A stretch of DNA of 64,000 nt, taken from contig NZ_BMLX01000002.1 in NCBI RefSeq assembly GCF_014645535.1, forward strand, positions 1-64,000, written 5' to 3'. A model generated the notes under the pieces. It was given only the letters and a program-made list of their open reading frames with translations, was not told where the DNA came from and made no database searches. Position numbers and translations under genes: made by a program. The DNA is from Silvimonas iriomotensis. GTDB lineage: Bacteria > Pseudomonadota > Gammaproteobacteria > Burkholderiales > Chitinibacteraceae. Shown here one piece after another: positions 38,972-46,640 of this stretch. The first letter of the stretch is position 1; every line of letters starts with the position of its first letter.

Positions 38972-39634
38972 ATGAACCTTGTCGCCGCCCATTTTCCGCA
39001 ATCCTGGCTGATTGCCGCCTGGGTGCTTGCCGGCGCGCTGCTGATCCGTTCAGCAGTGCGCGTGCCGTGGTTCAAGCTGCCGCAAGCCGATATGACCTGC
39101 TGGTTTGGCGGCGTGGTAGCCGTGCTGATCGCATGGCAAATGAAAGCCAGCCTGCAACCGGGGCTGGCTTTTCATTTGATCGGTGCGGCAGCGCTCACGC
39201 TCATTGCCGGGCCGGATCGCGCGCGGCTGGGGCTGGCCGTGGCCCTGGCGGCAGATATCTACGACGGTCACGGCAACTGGGCCAGCATGGGTTTGTCCTG
39301 GCTGATCGTCGCCGCCGTCCCCACCACGCTCACCTGGCAATTGCTGCGCTTTGCGCAAAAGAAAATGCCGCTGAACTACTTCACCTATATTTTCGTGAAC
39401 AGTTTTGCGGCCGGGGTGTTGTCGATGTGGATGGCAGGCTTGCTGACCTGCGGCTTGTTGTCGCTGGCCGGGGCGTATGACTTTGGCTTTCTGGTGGATG
39501 AACAACTGCCGTATTACTTCTTGATGGGCTGGCCCGAAGGCTTTACCACCGGCATCGTCATGACCTTGCTGGTGGTGTATTTCCCGCAATGGGTGGCGAC
39601 GTTTGATGACGCGCTGTACCTGCAGGACAAGTAG
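38972..39634 (+). CDS. CbiM-like membrane protein (energy-coupling-factor S component type)
   Basis: 220 residues with about seven membrane segments. The motif NYFTYIFVNSFAAGVLSMW and the closing LPYYFLMGWPEGFTTGIVMT resemble CbiM/NikM-like substrate-binding membrane proteins for cobalt or nickel uptake. No CbiN, Q or O partners are nearby, so it may work alone or with partners elsewhere. The start at 38972 matches the family and follows the hydrolase stop after 13 bases. The TAG stop is immediately followed by a heptamer repeat array. Confidence 0.8.
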   Translation: MNLVAAHFPQSWLIAAWVLAGALLIRSAVRVPWFKLPQADMTCWFGGVVAVLIAWQMKASLQPGLAFHLIGAAALTLIAGPDRARLGLAVALAADIYDGHGNWASMGLSWLIVAAVPTTLTWQLLRFAQKKMPLNYFTYIFVNSFAAGVLSMWMAGLLTCGLLSLAGAYDFGFLVDEQLPYYFLMGWPEGFTTGIVMTLLVVYFPQWVATFDDALYLQDK

Positions 39635-39690
39635 TGAGGTGTGAGGTGTGAGGTGTGAGGTGTGAGGTGTGAGGTGTGAGGTGTGAGGTG
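39635..39690 (+). repeat. TGAGGTG heptamer array, eight copies
   Basis: Eight perfect tandem copies of TGAGGTG start on the base after the TAG stop of the CbiM-like gene. They lie between two convergent genes. The same heptamer is found after three other stop codons in this window. Confidence 0.95.
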
Positions 39691-39740
39691 TGCCGAGTGT
39701 ACGGCGGGGTTTGCCGGGTGCAACTGCTGTTTCACGCGCC
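39691..39740 (+). repeat. 50-bp tail of the heptamer element, copy 1
   Basis: This segment (tgccgagtgtacggcggggt onward, ending gcgcc) matches 41819-41868 at all but two positions. It follows the heptamer array in both places, so array plus tail form one dispersed element. Confidence 0.9.
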
Positions 39741-39795
39741 GCCACTTTCCTGCACCGCAGGCGCTGTCCACCAAGCCGCGAATCAGGAACGCCGG

Positions 39796-40341
39796 TTACC
39801 CCTCACGCATCAACTTCTGCCATCCTTCCAGCCCGATCCGCCGCATGGTCTCCATATTGCGCTCAAAGATCACCGACGCATCCGGAAACGCGGCCACAGC
39901 GCGTTCAATGCTGGCCTCGCGGATCAGATGCAGAATCGGATATGGCGCGCGGTTGGTGTAGTTCTCAATGTCATCTGCACCGGTGCCGGCAAACTGGTAT
40001 TGCGGGTGAAAACTGGCCAGTTGGTACTTGCCTCTGAAACCCATCATGTCGACCAGCGCGTCGGCCTGGTGAATGAAATCGTTAAAGTCCAGAAAGTCGG
40101 CAAATAGCTGCGGGAAGATCAAGAGCGTGGTATCGACCACGGCTGGGTCAGCGTCGTTCAGTTCCAGCAGCGCCAGTTCCAGATCCCCTTCCGCCGCGTC
40201 AGCATCCGTCGCTGCACTGATGACGTAGCGGATCTGCTGTTTGACATGCACGGCCTTGGCAAACGGGCACAGGTTCAGGCCGATGATGGCGCGTTCCAGC
40301 CAGCGGCGGGTGTCATCAAGAATGCGTTGAGAGTCGATCAT
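39796..40341 (-). CDS. DUF1415 family protein
   Basis: 181 residues, cytosolic. The opening RRWLERAIIGLNLCPFAKAV, the FPQLFADFLDFNDF segment, the FHPQYQFAGTGADDIENYTNRAPYP block and a helical tail are the hallmarks of DUF1415. The family is widespread in proteobacteria and has no assigned function. The conserved Cys-Pro and His-Pro residues suggest an enzyme. Confidence 0.9.
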   Translation of the reverse strand: MIDSQRILDDTRRWLERAIIGLNLCPFAKAVHVKQQIRYVISAATDADAAEGDLELALLELNDADPAVVDTTLLIFPQLFADFLDFNDFIHQADALVDMMGFRGKYQLASFHPQYQFAGTGADDIENYTNRAPYPILHLIREASIERAVAAFPDASVIFERNMETMRRIGLEGWQKLMREG

Positions 40342-40393
40342 GGCGGGGCGGCTTGAGGTTGCAGCCCGCCATTTTACCGCTTACCGAGCGCGC

Positions 40394-40867
40394 TCAGGCC
40401 TTTTTGGCCGAGACCCACATGGTAACCGTGGCCAGCAACACAATCTGGTCATTGGTATCGAGCACTTCTACCTGCACGGGCAAGTTGATGCCGGTGCCCC
40501 AATCGGCCGGCGCTTCGACCGTGGCAATGGCGCGCAGGCTGGTTTCGGCCTTTTTGACGTACTCCACCGTCATGCCTTTGGGAATCCAGCGGTGGCTGGC
40601 GGGAATAGTCACATCCGTCATGGTGCCAGCGGCCAGTTCCGCCATATTGCACATGGCAATGGCGTGCACGGTGCCAATATGGTTCTGCACTTTGCGCCGT
40701 TTCTTGATGGAGACCTGGGCGCGGCCCGCTTGCAGCACATCAAAGCGCGGGCTGATCGAGGCAAAGTACGGCGCCTTCAGGCAAACCAGCCGCGAAAACA
40801 GCCACTTGCCAGCCGGCAGGCCGGAGAATTTTTGCCACATGTTCAGAAGTGCATTGGGGCGAGCCAT
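40394..40867 (-). CDS. Hotdog-fold protein (DUF4442-like thioesterase)
   Basis: 157 residues. The segment QNHIGTVHAIAMCNMAELAAG is the hotdog helix with the expected His/Asn and acidic residues, and the following strands (GMTVEYVKKAETSLRAIATVE) fit DUF4442 or PaaI-like acyl-CoA thioesterases. The start MARPNALL at 40867 was chosen by homology and an AAGG upstream. The substrate is unknown. Confidence 0.82.
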   Translation of the reverse strand: MARPNALLNMWQKFSGLPAGKWLFSRLVCLKAPYFASISPRFDVLQAGRAQVSIKKRRKVQNHIGTVHAIAMCNMAELAAGTMTDVTIPASHRWIPKGMTVEYVKKAETSLRAIATVEAPADWGTGINLPVQVEVLDTNDQIVLLATVTMWVSAKKA

Positions 40868-41027
40868 GGTCGTGCCTTGTTGTGATTTATGAGCGCAGCA
40901 TTTCACACATCAGCCCGCATCACCAATTGGGGTGCGGCCTTAGCGCGGCGTTTGAAATTGGCCCCGATGCGTTTGCAGCATCGGCCGGTTTTGGCACACT
41001 GGCGTTTTGACCCGCCGCCGCCCCGCC

Positions 41028-41765
41028 ATGGAACCGCTTGATCACCTTGCCCGCCTTATCCAGAACGCCAGTCACATTGCCGTGTTGTCCGGAGCCGGGA
41101 TGAGCACCGAATCGGGCATTCCGGATTTTCGCTCCGCCAATGGCCTGTTCACCCAGAACCGCAGCTTTGCCGAGGTGGTATCGATTGATTACTTCCTGGA
41201 TTGCCCGGACGGTTTCTGGGATGCGTTCCGCGATATCTTCAAGCTCAAACTGGCTGGCCAGTACGAACCCAACGCCGGCCACCGTTTTCTGGCCTGGCTA
41301 GAGCAACAAGGCAAACGCGTCAGCGTGCTCACCCAGAATATCGATGGCCTGCATCACAAGGCCGGCAGCACCGAAGTGCTGGAAATGCACGGCAGCCTGA
41401 TGGGCGCCAGTTGCCTCTCTTGCGGTACGCAGCATGATCTGGCCTGGGTGCAGCAACATGCCGTGCCGCATTGCCGCCGTTGCAACGAAGTGATCAAGCC
41501 GGACGTGGTGCTGTATGGCGAAGCCGTGCCGCTGATCGAGCGCGCGTTTGATCTGGCGGTGAATGCCGATCTGGTGCTGGTCATGGGTTCATCGCTGGAA
41601 GTCGGCCCGGTGAACATGATTCCGGTAGAGGCGGCGCGCTATAACGTGCCGTGCGCGCTGATCAACCTGTCTGATACCCGGCTGGACCGCTTCTTTGAAG
41701 TGATTATCCGCGCGCCAATCGGGGAGACTTGCCTGGCACTGCAGACGCAACTGGGCGCGGAGTGA
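41028..41765 (+). CDS. cobB: NAD-dependent protein deacylase, sirtuin (SIR2) family
   Basis: Removes acyl groups from protein lysines using NAD. The 245 residues include GAGMSTESGIPDFRS, TQNIDGLHHKAG with the NAD ribose contacts, the catalytic His in EMHGS, a zinc module with paired cysteines (CLSC and CRRC), and the MGSSLEVGPVNMIP segment. The start at 41028 has no clear ribosome site; a TTG at 41007 would add seven residues. Its TGA stop is also the first three bases of a TGAGGTG array. Confidence 0.9.
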   Translation: MEPLDHLARLIQNASHIAVLSGAGMSTESGIPDFRSANGLFTQNRSFAEVVSIDYFLDCPDGFWDAFRDIFKLKLAGQYEPNAGHRFLAWLEQQGKRVSVLTQNIDGLHHKAGSTEVLEMHGSLMGASCLSCGTQHDLAWVQQHAVPHCRRCNEVIKPDVVLYGEAVPLIERAFDLAVNADLVLVMGSSLEVGPVNMIPVEAARYNVPCALINLSDTRLDRFFEVIIRAPIGETCLALQTQLGAE

Positions 41766-41818
41766 GGTGTGAGGTGTGAGGTGTGAGGTGTGAGGTGTGA
41801 GGTGTGAGGTGTGAGGTG
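41763..41818 (+). repeat. TGAGGTG heptamer array, eight copies
   Basis: Eight perfect tandem TGAGGTG units. The first unit contains the sirtuin stop codon. The copy number and unit are the same as at 39635. Confidence 0.95.
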
Positions 41819-41868
41819 TGCAGAGTGTACGGCGGGGTTTGCCGGGTGCAACTGCTGTTTCAGGCGCC
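41819..41868 (+). repeat. 50-bp tail of the heptamer element, copy 2
   Basis: Matches 39691-39740 except at two bases (tgcagag for tgccgag and caggcg for cacgcg). The following cacttcgtcattccg resembles cacttcgtcgttccg at 51214-51228 after the array at 51143. Confidence 0.9.
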
Positions 41869-41879
41869 CCACCACTTCG

Positions 41880-42539
41880 TCATTCCGCCGCGGGTACGAT
41901 ATCGGCCAGCAAATGCACCGCCACCCCCGGCAAACTTTGGCGCAGCGCTTGTTGCACGCGCAGTACGTGCGATAGCCCGATGACCACCACCAGCCGCCCT
42001 GGCGTTGCCGCAACCGCCGCCACTTGCTCGACGATGGCCTGATTGATACGCAGGGCGCGCTGCCGGTAAAAGTCTGCCAGCGGTGCAAACGGGCCGCTGC
42101 ACCAGTCGTAAAAGGTGATCCATTGCCCGGCCAGTTGCAGCGCTTGCGGGCTGTTCATGGCAAAGAGGTCATGGTCTTGCAGGAACGGCGCCAGTTCCTG
42201 GTTGTAGCGCGCATAAAAGGCTTGCCCTGCGGGCGGCAGATCAGCGCTACCAAGCTGTGCGGACAGGTTTTGTTGCTCGGCAAGGCGTGCCGCAACGGCG
42301 GTTTCATCCCCTTCACCCAGCCAGTCAAACCCGTGCGCAATGGCTGCGTAGCCTTGCGCCAGCAGGCACATCTCCGGCGCGTAACGGCCCGGGCTGGCCG
42401 TGGGCCGGGCCAGATCGGCCGGGCGGATTTCCAGCAGCAAGCGCGCAGGTTGCAACTGCACCAGCACGCCCTTGAGTTGCCGCACCATCAAGTTGTGCGT
42501 ATCGGCCAGATGGTTGGTGCCAATCAGAAAAACCTGCAT
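41880..42539 (-). CDS. TraB/ChaN-like protein, unknown substrate
   Basis: 219 residues, no signal peptide. It has IGTNHLADTHN at the N-terminus, an LLLEIRP segment and a late VIGLSHVLRVQ. These have the spacing of the GTxH, E and GxxH motifs of the EreA/ChaN/TraB (TIKI) metallohydrolase-like superfamily. It is followed by a NUDIX hydrolase upstream on the same strand, 72 bases away, and may be cotranscribed with it. The function is unknown. Confidence 0.65.
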   Translation of the reverse strand: MQVFLIGTNHLADTHNLMVRQLKGVLVQLQPARLLLEIRPADLARPTASPGRYAPEMCLLAQGYAAIAHGFDWLGEGDETAVAARLAEQQNLSAQLGSADLPPAGQAFYARYNQELAPFLQDHDLFAMNSPQALQLAGQWITFYDWCSGPFAPLADFYRQRALRINQAIVEQVAAVAATPGRLVVVIGLSHVLRVQQALRQSLPGVAVHLLADIVPAAE

Positions 42540-42611
42540 GCTGCGCCCCGGAACCGGATCAATCCTCCAGTCTGGCAGAAAGCGCGGCGGGCGCTCTGTG
42601 CAGCAATACCG

Positions 42612-43013
42612 TCAGGCGGCGGCGCGCAGCACGTCCAGCAAGGGGCCTTCTGCCAGCAAGGGCGCCAGCGGTACGTCGAACGGGCCGGCCAGGGGCAGCC
42701 AGCGGTATTCTTCGATTTCTGCGGCCAGTTGCAGCGGGCCGGTGATTTCGCCCACAAAGACATCGGCCCGTACGCGCCGGCCGGCTTCATTGGCGGCCAC
42801 GCCTTCAAACTGGCCAATGGCGCGCAGGCTGGCGGTCTGCACCGTGCATTGCAGTTCTTCGAAAATCTCGCGCGTCAGGCAAGCGATAGCGGTCTCGCCG
42901 GCTTCGGGCTTGCCGCCTGGCAGCATGAAGCGCTGCGTACCGCGCTTGCGTACGCACAACACCAGGCCAGCGCGGATCACGGCCAGCGTGGCGACATGAA
43001 TCACATCAGACAT
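42612..43013 (-). CDS. NUDIX hydrolase
   Basis: 133 residues. The NUDIX box is GGKPEAGETAIACLTREIFE followed by EL, matching GX5EX7REUXEEXGU apart from the usual final variation. It hydrolyses a nucleoside diphosphate linked to another group; candidates are damaged nucleotides, dinucleotides and ADP-sugars. The N-terminus MSDVIHVATLAVIRAG has the expected first strand. It lies between the TraB-like gene and the GntR regulator. Confidence 0.9.
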   Translation of the reverse strand: MSDVIHVATLAVIRAGLVLCVRKRGTQRFMLPGGKPEAGETAIACLTREIFEELQCTVQTASLRAIGQFEGVAANEAGRRVRADVFVGEITGPLQLAAEIEEYRWLPLAGPFDVPLAPLLAEGPLLDVLRAAA

Positions 43014-43068
43014 ACAGAACGATCACGCAAGGATAAACGGCCCGGCAGCATAACGCGCGGGCGGGCGA

Positions 43069-43827
43069 TCAGTCATCCGCATCTACTGTGCCTTGCCCCG
43101 GCACGCCGGACAAACCACGCAGGAACGCCTTGCGCACGTCGCTTAAATGGCGGCGCATGGCGGTGCGGGCAGCGGTGCTGTCGCGCTGGATGATGGCATC
43201 CAGAATGCGGCGGTGATCCTGGCTGGTGTCTTCAAACAGCCGTTGCGTGACAAAGTGATCTTCAAAGCGCGCAAACACCGGGCTGGCGCGCTGATCCCAT
43301 AACTGGGCGATCAGATGCACCAACGCCTGGTTGCCGCTCATCTCGGCAATCTTCATGTGAAACCGACGATCGGCGGGCTGGATGTGGTGCAAACGCCGGT
43401 GTTCGTCGGCAATGTCGCCCAGCATGGCTTCCAGGATATCGATATCCGGTTGCGTCGCACGCCGGGCGGCAAGCGCGGCGGTTTCGCATTCGACCAGAAT
43501 GCGTGCTTCCAGCAACTCCAGCGGGCCGACATCAGGCCAGCCGTTTTGCTGCGACGCGTCAGCCATTGGCGTGGTGGCAGTGGCAGCCGGTTTGTCCAGC
43601 ACCGTGACGCCGTTGCCCACCTTGACCGAGACCCGCCCTTCTACTTCCAGCGCGATCAGCGCCTCCCGCACCGAAGCACGGCTCACGCCCAGTTGTTCTG
43701 CCAGTTCACGCTCTGCCGGCAACAAACTGCCAGGCGGAAACTGCCCGCTGTCGATATGCCGCAGGATCAATTCCGCAATCTGCCGATACAGCCGTCTGGA
43801 TTCAATCTGCGGCAGCCGGTTCGTCAT
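43069..43827 (-). CDS. GntR/FadR-family regulator (FCD domain) of the sugar operon
   Basis: 252 residues. The N-terminal winged helix (RLYRQIAELILRHIDSGQFP, PPGSLLPAERELAEQLGVSR) is followed by an FCD ligand domain with the acidic and three His residues that bind a metal (for example DRRFHMKIAEMSGN). FCD proteins sense sugar acids and related carboxylates. It is divergent from the dehydratase-SDR-ABC operon at 44069, so it most likely represses it until a pathway intermediate appears. Confidence 0.9.
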   Translation of the reverse strand: MTNRLPQIESRRLYRQIAELILRHIDSGQFPPGSLLPAERELAEQLGVSRASVREALIALEVEGRVSVKVGNGVTVLDKPAATATTPMADASQQNGWPDVGPLELLEARILVECETAALAARRATQPDIDILEAMLGDIADEHRRLHHIQPADRRFHMKIAEMSGNQALVHLIAQLWDQRASPVFARFEDHFVTQRLFEDTSQDHRRILDAIIQRDSTAARTAMRRHLSDVRKAFLRGLSGVPGQGTVDADD

Positions 43828-43950
43828 AGTCCACCCCTGTGTCTGGCTTTTTTTGCCATTAAATCATTGCGATGCAGCACGGTGCAGTCATGAAATTTTC
43901 ACTACAAAGCGCTTGACATGCAGTGCGTCTGATACCAGGCTTTGGCTCAA

Positions 43951-43961
43951 TGGTCAGACCA
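43951..43961. promoter_or_regulatory. GntR/FCD operator candidate
   Basis: TGGTCAGACCA is a perfect palindrome around a central A. It fits the TGGTnnnACCA form used by FCD regulators such as LldR, PdhR and UxuR. It lies between the divergent regulator and sugar operon, 108 bases before the first operon gene. Confidence 0.65.
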
Positions 43962-44068
43962 ATAGACCTTCGAACCAAGTATACAACGGATGTAGTCAAT
44001 TTATCGCCGACAGGCAAATACGCTGACTGGAGATACACCGTGATGCGGCAACACCCAGGTTCCCGAAC

Positions 44069-44386
44069 ATGAGCAAAGAGACCGACCGCCGCCTGTTGCT
44101 CATCGGCCAGGAAGACAACTGCCTGATCGTCTGCGCCCCGCTGGCCGCCGGTGAAACCGTGCTGGTCGAAGGCCAGAGCGTGACGTTGCCGCACGCCATT
44201 GCCATTGGTCACAAGCTGGCGCGTAGCGCGCTGCACACCGGCGACAAGGTGGTGCGTTACGGCGCCATCATCGGTAGCGCCACCCGGCCGATTGCCCAGG
44301 GCGAACATATTCACACGCACAACCTGGCCAGCGATTACCTGCCCACCTACACGCTTGAGGAAGGTCAGAGTTATGTCCACCACTGA
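44069..44386 (+). CDS. UxaA-family dehydratase, small SAF-domain subunit
   Basis: 105 residues forming the SAF domain that is the N-terminal part of single-chain altronate and galactarate dehydratases. It contains GHKLARSALHTGDKVVRYG and the histidines EHIHTHN that help bind the metal. Here it is a separate subunit encoded just before the large one, whose ATG overlaps its last codons by 14 bases. The pair dehydrates a sugar acid; in this context L-fuconate, D-arabinonate or L-galactonate are likely. Confidence 0.88.
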   Translation: MSKETDRRLLLIGQEDNCLIVCAPLAAGETVLVEGQSVTLPHAIAIGHKLARSALHTGDKVVRYGAIIGSATRPIAQGEHIHTHNLASDYLPTYTLEEGQSYVHH

Positions 44387-45596
44387 ACCCAACGCCCCTT
44401 TGCAAGGCTGGCTGCGCAGCGACGGCCGCAAGGGCATCCGCAATGTGGTGGCCGTGGCTTACCTGGTGGAATGCGCCCATTTTGTCGCCAGCGAGATCAC
44501 CCGGCATTTTCGTGACCAGCCGGTGCATCTGATCGGTTTTCCGGGCTGTTATCCCAACGCCTATGCCGACAAGGTCATGCGCCAGCTGGCCACGCACCCC
44601 AATGTCGGCGCCGTGTTGCTGGTGTCGCTGGGGTGCGAGAGCTTTGACAAGCGCGGTCTGGAAAGCCATATCGCGCAGACTGATCGCCCGGTCCACACGC
44701 TTACCATTCAGGACAAAGGCGGCACCCGCAGCACCATTGCCCAGGGCGTGGAATGGGTGCAATGGGCCGTCGAGCAACTGGCAGAACAGGCGCGTGTGCC
44801 GATGCGCTGGGATGAACTGGTGGTCGCCACCATTTGCGGTGGCTCTGACGGCACCAGCGGCATCACCGCAAACCCCGCGGTCGGCCGGGCGTTTGACCGG
44901 CTGATTGATGCAGGCGCGGCCTGTATTTTTGAAGAAACCGGCGAACTGGTTGGCTGCGAATTTCACATGAAACGCCGCGCCGCCACGCCGGAACTGGGCG
45001 ACGAGATCGTCCGCACCGTGGCCAAGGCCGCGCGTTACTACGCCACGCTGGGCCACGGCAGTTTTGCGCCAGGCAATGCCGATGGCGGCCTGACCACGCA
45101 AGAAGAAAAGTCTTTGGGCGCGTATGCCAAAAGCGGTGACTCAGAGATCGCCGGCCTGATCAAACCGGGCGATGTGCCCCCCACCGGCGGGCTGTATCTG
45201 CTGGATGTGGTGCCTGATGGCGAGGTGCGCTTCGGCTTTCCCAATATCTCTGACAACGCCGAGATCGTGGAGCTGATGGCTTGCGGTGCGCACGTCACCC
45301 TGTTTACTACCGGGCGCGGTTCGGTGGTGGGTTCTGCCATCGCCCCGGTCATCAAGATTTGCGCCAATCCACAGACGTATGCGCGGCTGGCGGAAGACAT
45401 GGATGTGAACGCCGGCCGTTTGCTGAACGGCGAGGCCACGCTGGATGAACTGGGTGCGGAAATTGTCGGGCTGGTGCATGAGGTGGCCAACGGGGCGCCG
45501 AGCAAGTCTGAGGCACTGGGTCATCAGGAGTTTATTTTGACTTACAAGCAGTTTGAGCCGTTGGGGCCGGCGTGTTTGCCGGTGCGGGGTGTTTGA
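44373..45596 (+). CDS. UxaA-family sugar-acid dehydratase, large subunit
   Basis: 407 residues, the C-terminal catalytic part of the D-altronate dehydratase family. It has RSDGRKGIRNVVAVAYLVEC, FPGCYPNAYADKVM, LGCES, ICGGSDGTSGITANPAVGR, TGELVGCEF and TTGRGSVVGSAIAPVIKIC. The cysteine- and glycine-rich segments are those of the metal centre. Family members dehydrate altronate, galactarate, L-fuconate or D-arabinonate to 2-keto-3-deoxy acids. The start at 44373 has GAGGAAGG upstream; the long frame from 44199 is out of register with the small subunit and rejected. Confidence 0.88.
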   Translation: MSTTEPNAPLQGWLRSDGRKGIRNVVAVAYLVECAHFVASEITRHFRDQPVHLIGFPGCYPNAYADKVMRQLATHPNVGAVLLVSLGCESFDKRGLESHIAQTDRPVHTLTIQDKGGTRSTIAQGVEWVQWAVEQLAEQARVPMRWDELVVATICGGSDGTSGITANPAVGRAFDRLIDAGAACIFEETGELVGCEFHMKRRAATPELGDEIVRTVAKAARYYATLGHGSFAPGNADGGLTTQEEKSLGAYAKSGDSEIAGLIKPGDVPPTGGLYLLDVVPDGEVRFGFPNISDNAEIVELMACGAHVTLFTTGRGSVVGSAIAPVIKICANPQTYARLAEDMDVNAGRLLNGEATLDELGAEIVGLVHEVANGAPSKSEALGHQEFILTYKQFEPLGPACLPVRGV

Positions 45597-45658
45597 CGCT
45601 GGAGGGGTTAGCGCCTGACGGCGCGGGGTTTTGCATACCCGGGGGTGCCCGGGAGCAC

Positions 45659-45692
45659 GACACTTTTCTTTGGACCGCCAAAGAAAAGTGTC
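45659..45692. repeat. Perfect 15-bp hairpin, REP-like
   Basis: Arm GACACTTTTCTTTGG (45659-45673), loop accg, arm CCAAAGAAAAGTGTC (45678-45692). The stem has no mismatch. A related, less perfect TTTCTTTGG / CCAAAGAAA pair occurs at 53560-53610 in the same operon. Confidence 0.9.
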
Positions 45693-45807
45693 CAAAAGAA
45701 AGGCGGCCCCCGGACTTTTGCCCTCCGGGCTTCCCTCAATCCGTCGGGAGCCTGGGGTCTCCCTCCCTCAATCGGAAAAGTCCTTGAAAGGGGGAGAAAG
45801 TCAAAAG

Positions 45808-45888
45808 CAACTGCAACTGCAACTGCAACAGCAACAGCAACAACTGCAACTGCAACAGCAACAGCAAACGTGACTGCAACTGCAACAT
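45808..45888 (+). repeat. CAACTG/CAACAG hexamer array
   Basis: About thirteen imperfect units of CAACTG or CAACAG with one 3-base slip (caa at 45838-45840). It ends 14 bases before the SDR start codon. It leaves no classical ribosome site close to that start. Confidence 0.9.
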
Positions 45889-45902
45889 TGGGACTGACTG
45901 GG

Positions 45903-46640
45903 ATGACACAAAGACTTGCGGGCAAAACGGCGTTTATCAGCGCTGCAGGCCAGGGTATGGGGCGTGCTGCGGCGTTGGCGTTTGCTGAAGAAGGTGCTCA
46001 GGTGTGGGCGACCGATATCAATGCCGAGGCGCTGGCGACGCTGGATCATCCGCGCATCCGCACCCGTGCGCTGGATGTGCGTAACAGTGCCGAGGTGGCG
46101 CTGGCGGCGGCTGATATCGGTGTGATCGATGTGTTGTTCAACTGTGCGGGCTTTGTACACAACGGCAGCATTTTGCAATGCAGTGAGGACGACTGGGATT
46201 TCAGCGTTGATCTGAATCTGAGCAGCATGTTCCGGGTTACCCGCGCGTTATTGCCGGCCATGCTGGAACACGGTGGCGGGTCGATCATCAACATGGCGTC
46301 AATGGCGTCCAGCCTGAAAGGCTTTCCCAACCGCTTTGTATACGGCACCACCAAAGCGGGCGTGATCGGGTTTACCAAGGCGGTGGCGGCGGATTTTGTA
46401 AAACAGGGGATTCGCAGCAATTGCATCTGCCCGGGGACGGTCGACACCCCTTCCCTGCGCGGCCGCATTGCCAGCGCGGCAGACCCGGTGCAGGCAGAAA
46501 AAGACTTCATCGCCCGCCAGCCCATGGGGCGGCTGGCGACGGTCGACGATATCTCCCCCTTGCTGGTGTACCTGGCCAGCGATGAATCGAAGTTTGTCAC
46601 GGGCGCGGCGCTGTCAGTCGATGGCGGCGTCACGATTTGA
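45903..46640 (+). CDS. SDR oxidoreductase, probable 2-keto-3-deoxy-L-fuconate dehydrogenase
   Basis: 245 residues. Features: Rossmann motif SAAGQGMGRAAAL near the N-terminus, NCAGFVHNG, the catalytic Tyr-x3-Lys in YGTTKAGV with the upstream Ser in NMASMASS, and PGTVDTPSL. Close in style to the family that oxidises 2-keto-3-deoxy-L-fuconate at C4 to the 2,4-diketo acid. It lies two genes after the regulator, and its role follows from the dehydratases and FAH hydrolase in the operon. The start MTQRLAGK was chosen by family length; the ribosome site is weak. Confidence 0.88.
   Translation: MTQRLAGKTAFISAAGQGMGRAAALAFAEEGAQVWATDINAEALATLDHPRIRTRALDVRNSAEVALAAADIGVIDVLFNCAGFVHNGSILQCSEDDWDFSVDLNLSSMFRVTRALLPAMLEHGGGSIINMASMASSLKGFPNRFVYGTTKAGVIGFTKAVAADFVKQGIRSNCICPGTVDTPSLRGRIASAADPVQAEKDFIARQPMGRLATVDDISPLLVYLASDESKFVTGAALSVDGGVTI

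Larger units (their letters stand above)
45597..45902. other. Repeat-filled gap between the dehydratase and SDR genes
   Basis: 306 bases without a gene inside an otherwise tight operon. It contains a perfect hairpin (45659-45692), a pyrimidine-rich stretch and a hexamer array (45808-45888). A frame is open across it in register with the SDR, but the start, the composition and the lack of similarity argue against translation. Confidence 0.6.

Noticed and set aside
39635-39690. CRISPR array or phase-variable contingency locus
   Set aside because: Units are 7 bases with no spacers, so it is not a CRISPR. The arrays lie outside or exactly at the end of coding frames, so slippage cannot switch a protein on and off.
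39514-39774. Minus-strand frames with repeated His-Thr-Ser-His-Leu-Thr-Pro peptides at the heptamer arrays
   Set aside because: The seven-residue periodicity is a by-product of translating a 7-base repeat. There is no start context and the frames run into the CbiM-like gene.
44199-44372. The large dehydratase subunit starting inside the small subunit gene at 44199
   Set aside because: That stretch is the out-of-frame shadow of the SAF subunit. The family start RSDGRKGIRN and a good ribosome site fit 44373.
45645-45902. A longer SDR beginning upstream at 45645 with an Ala-Thr-repeat N-terminus
   Set aside because: The extension would be encoded by the hairpin and hexamer array, has no family similarity, and puts 86 extra residues before the Rossmann fold. 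The frame is open by chance because hexamers cannot shift it.
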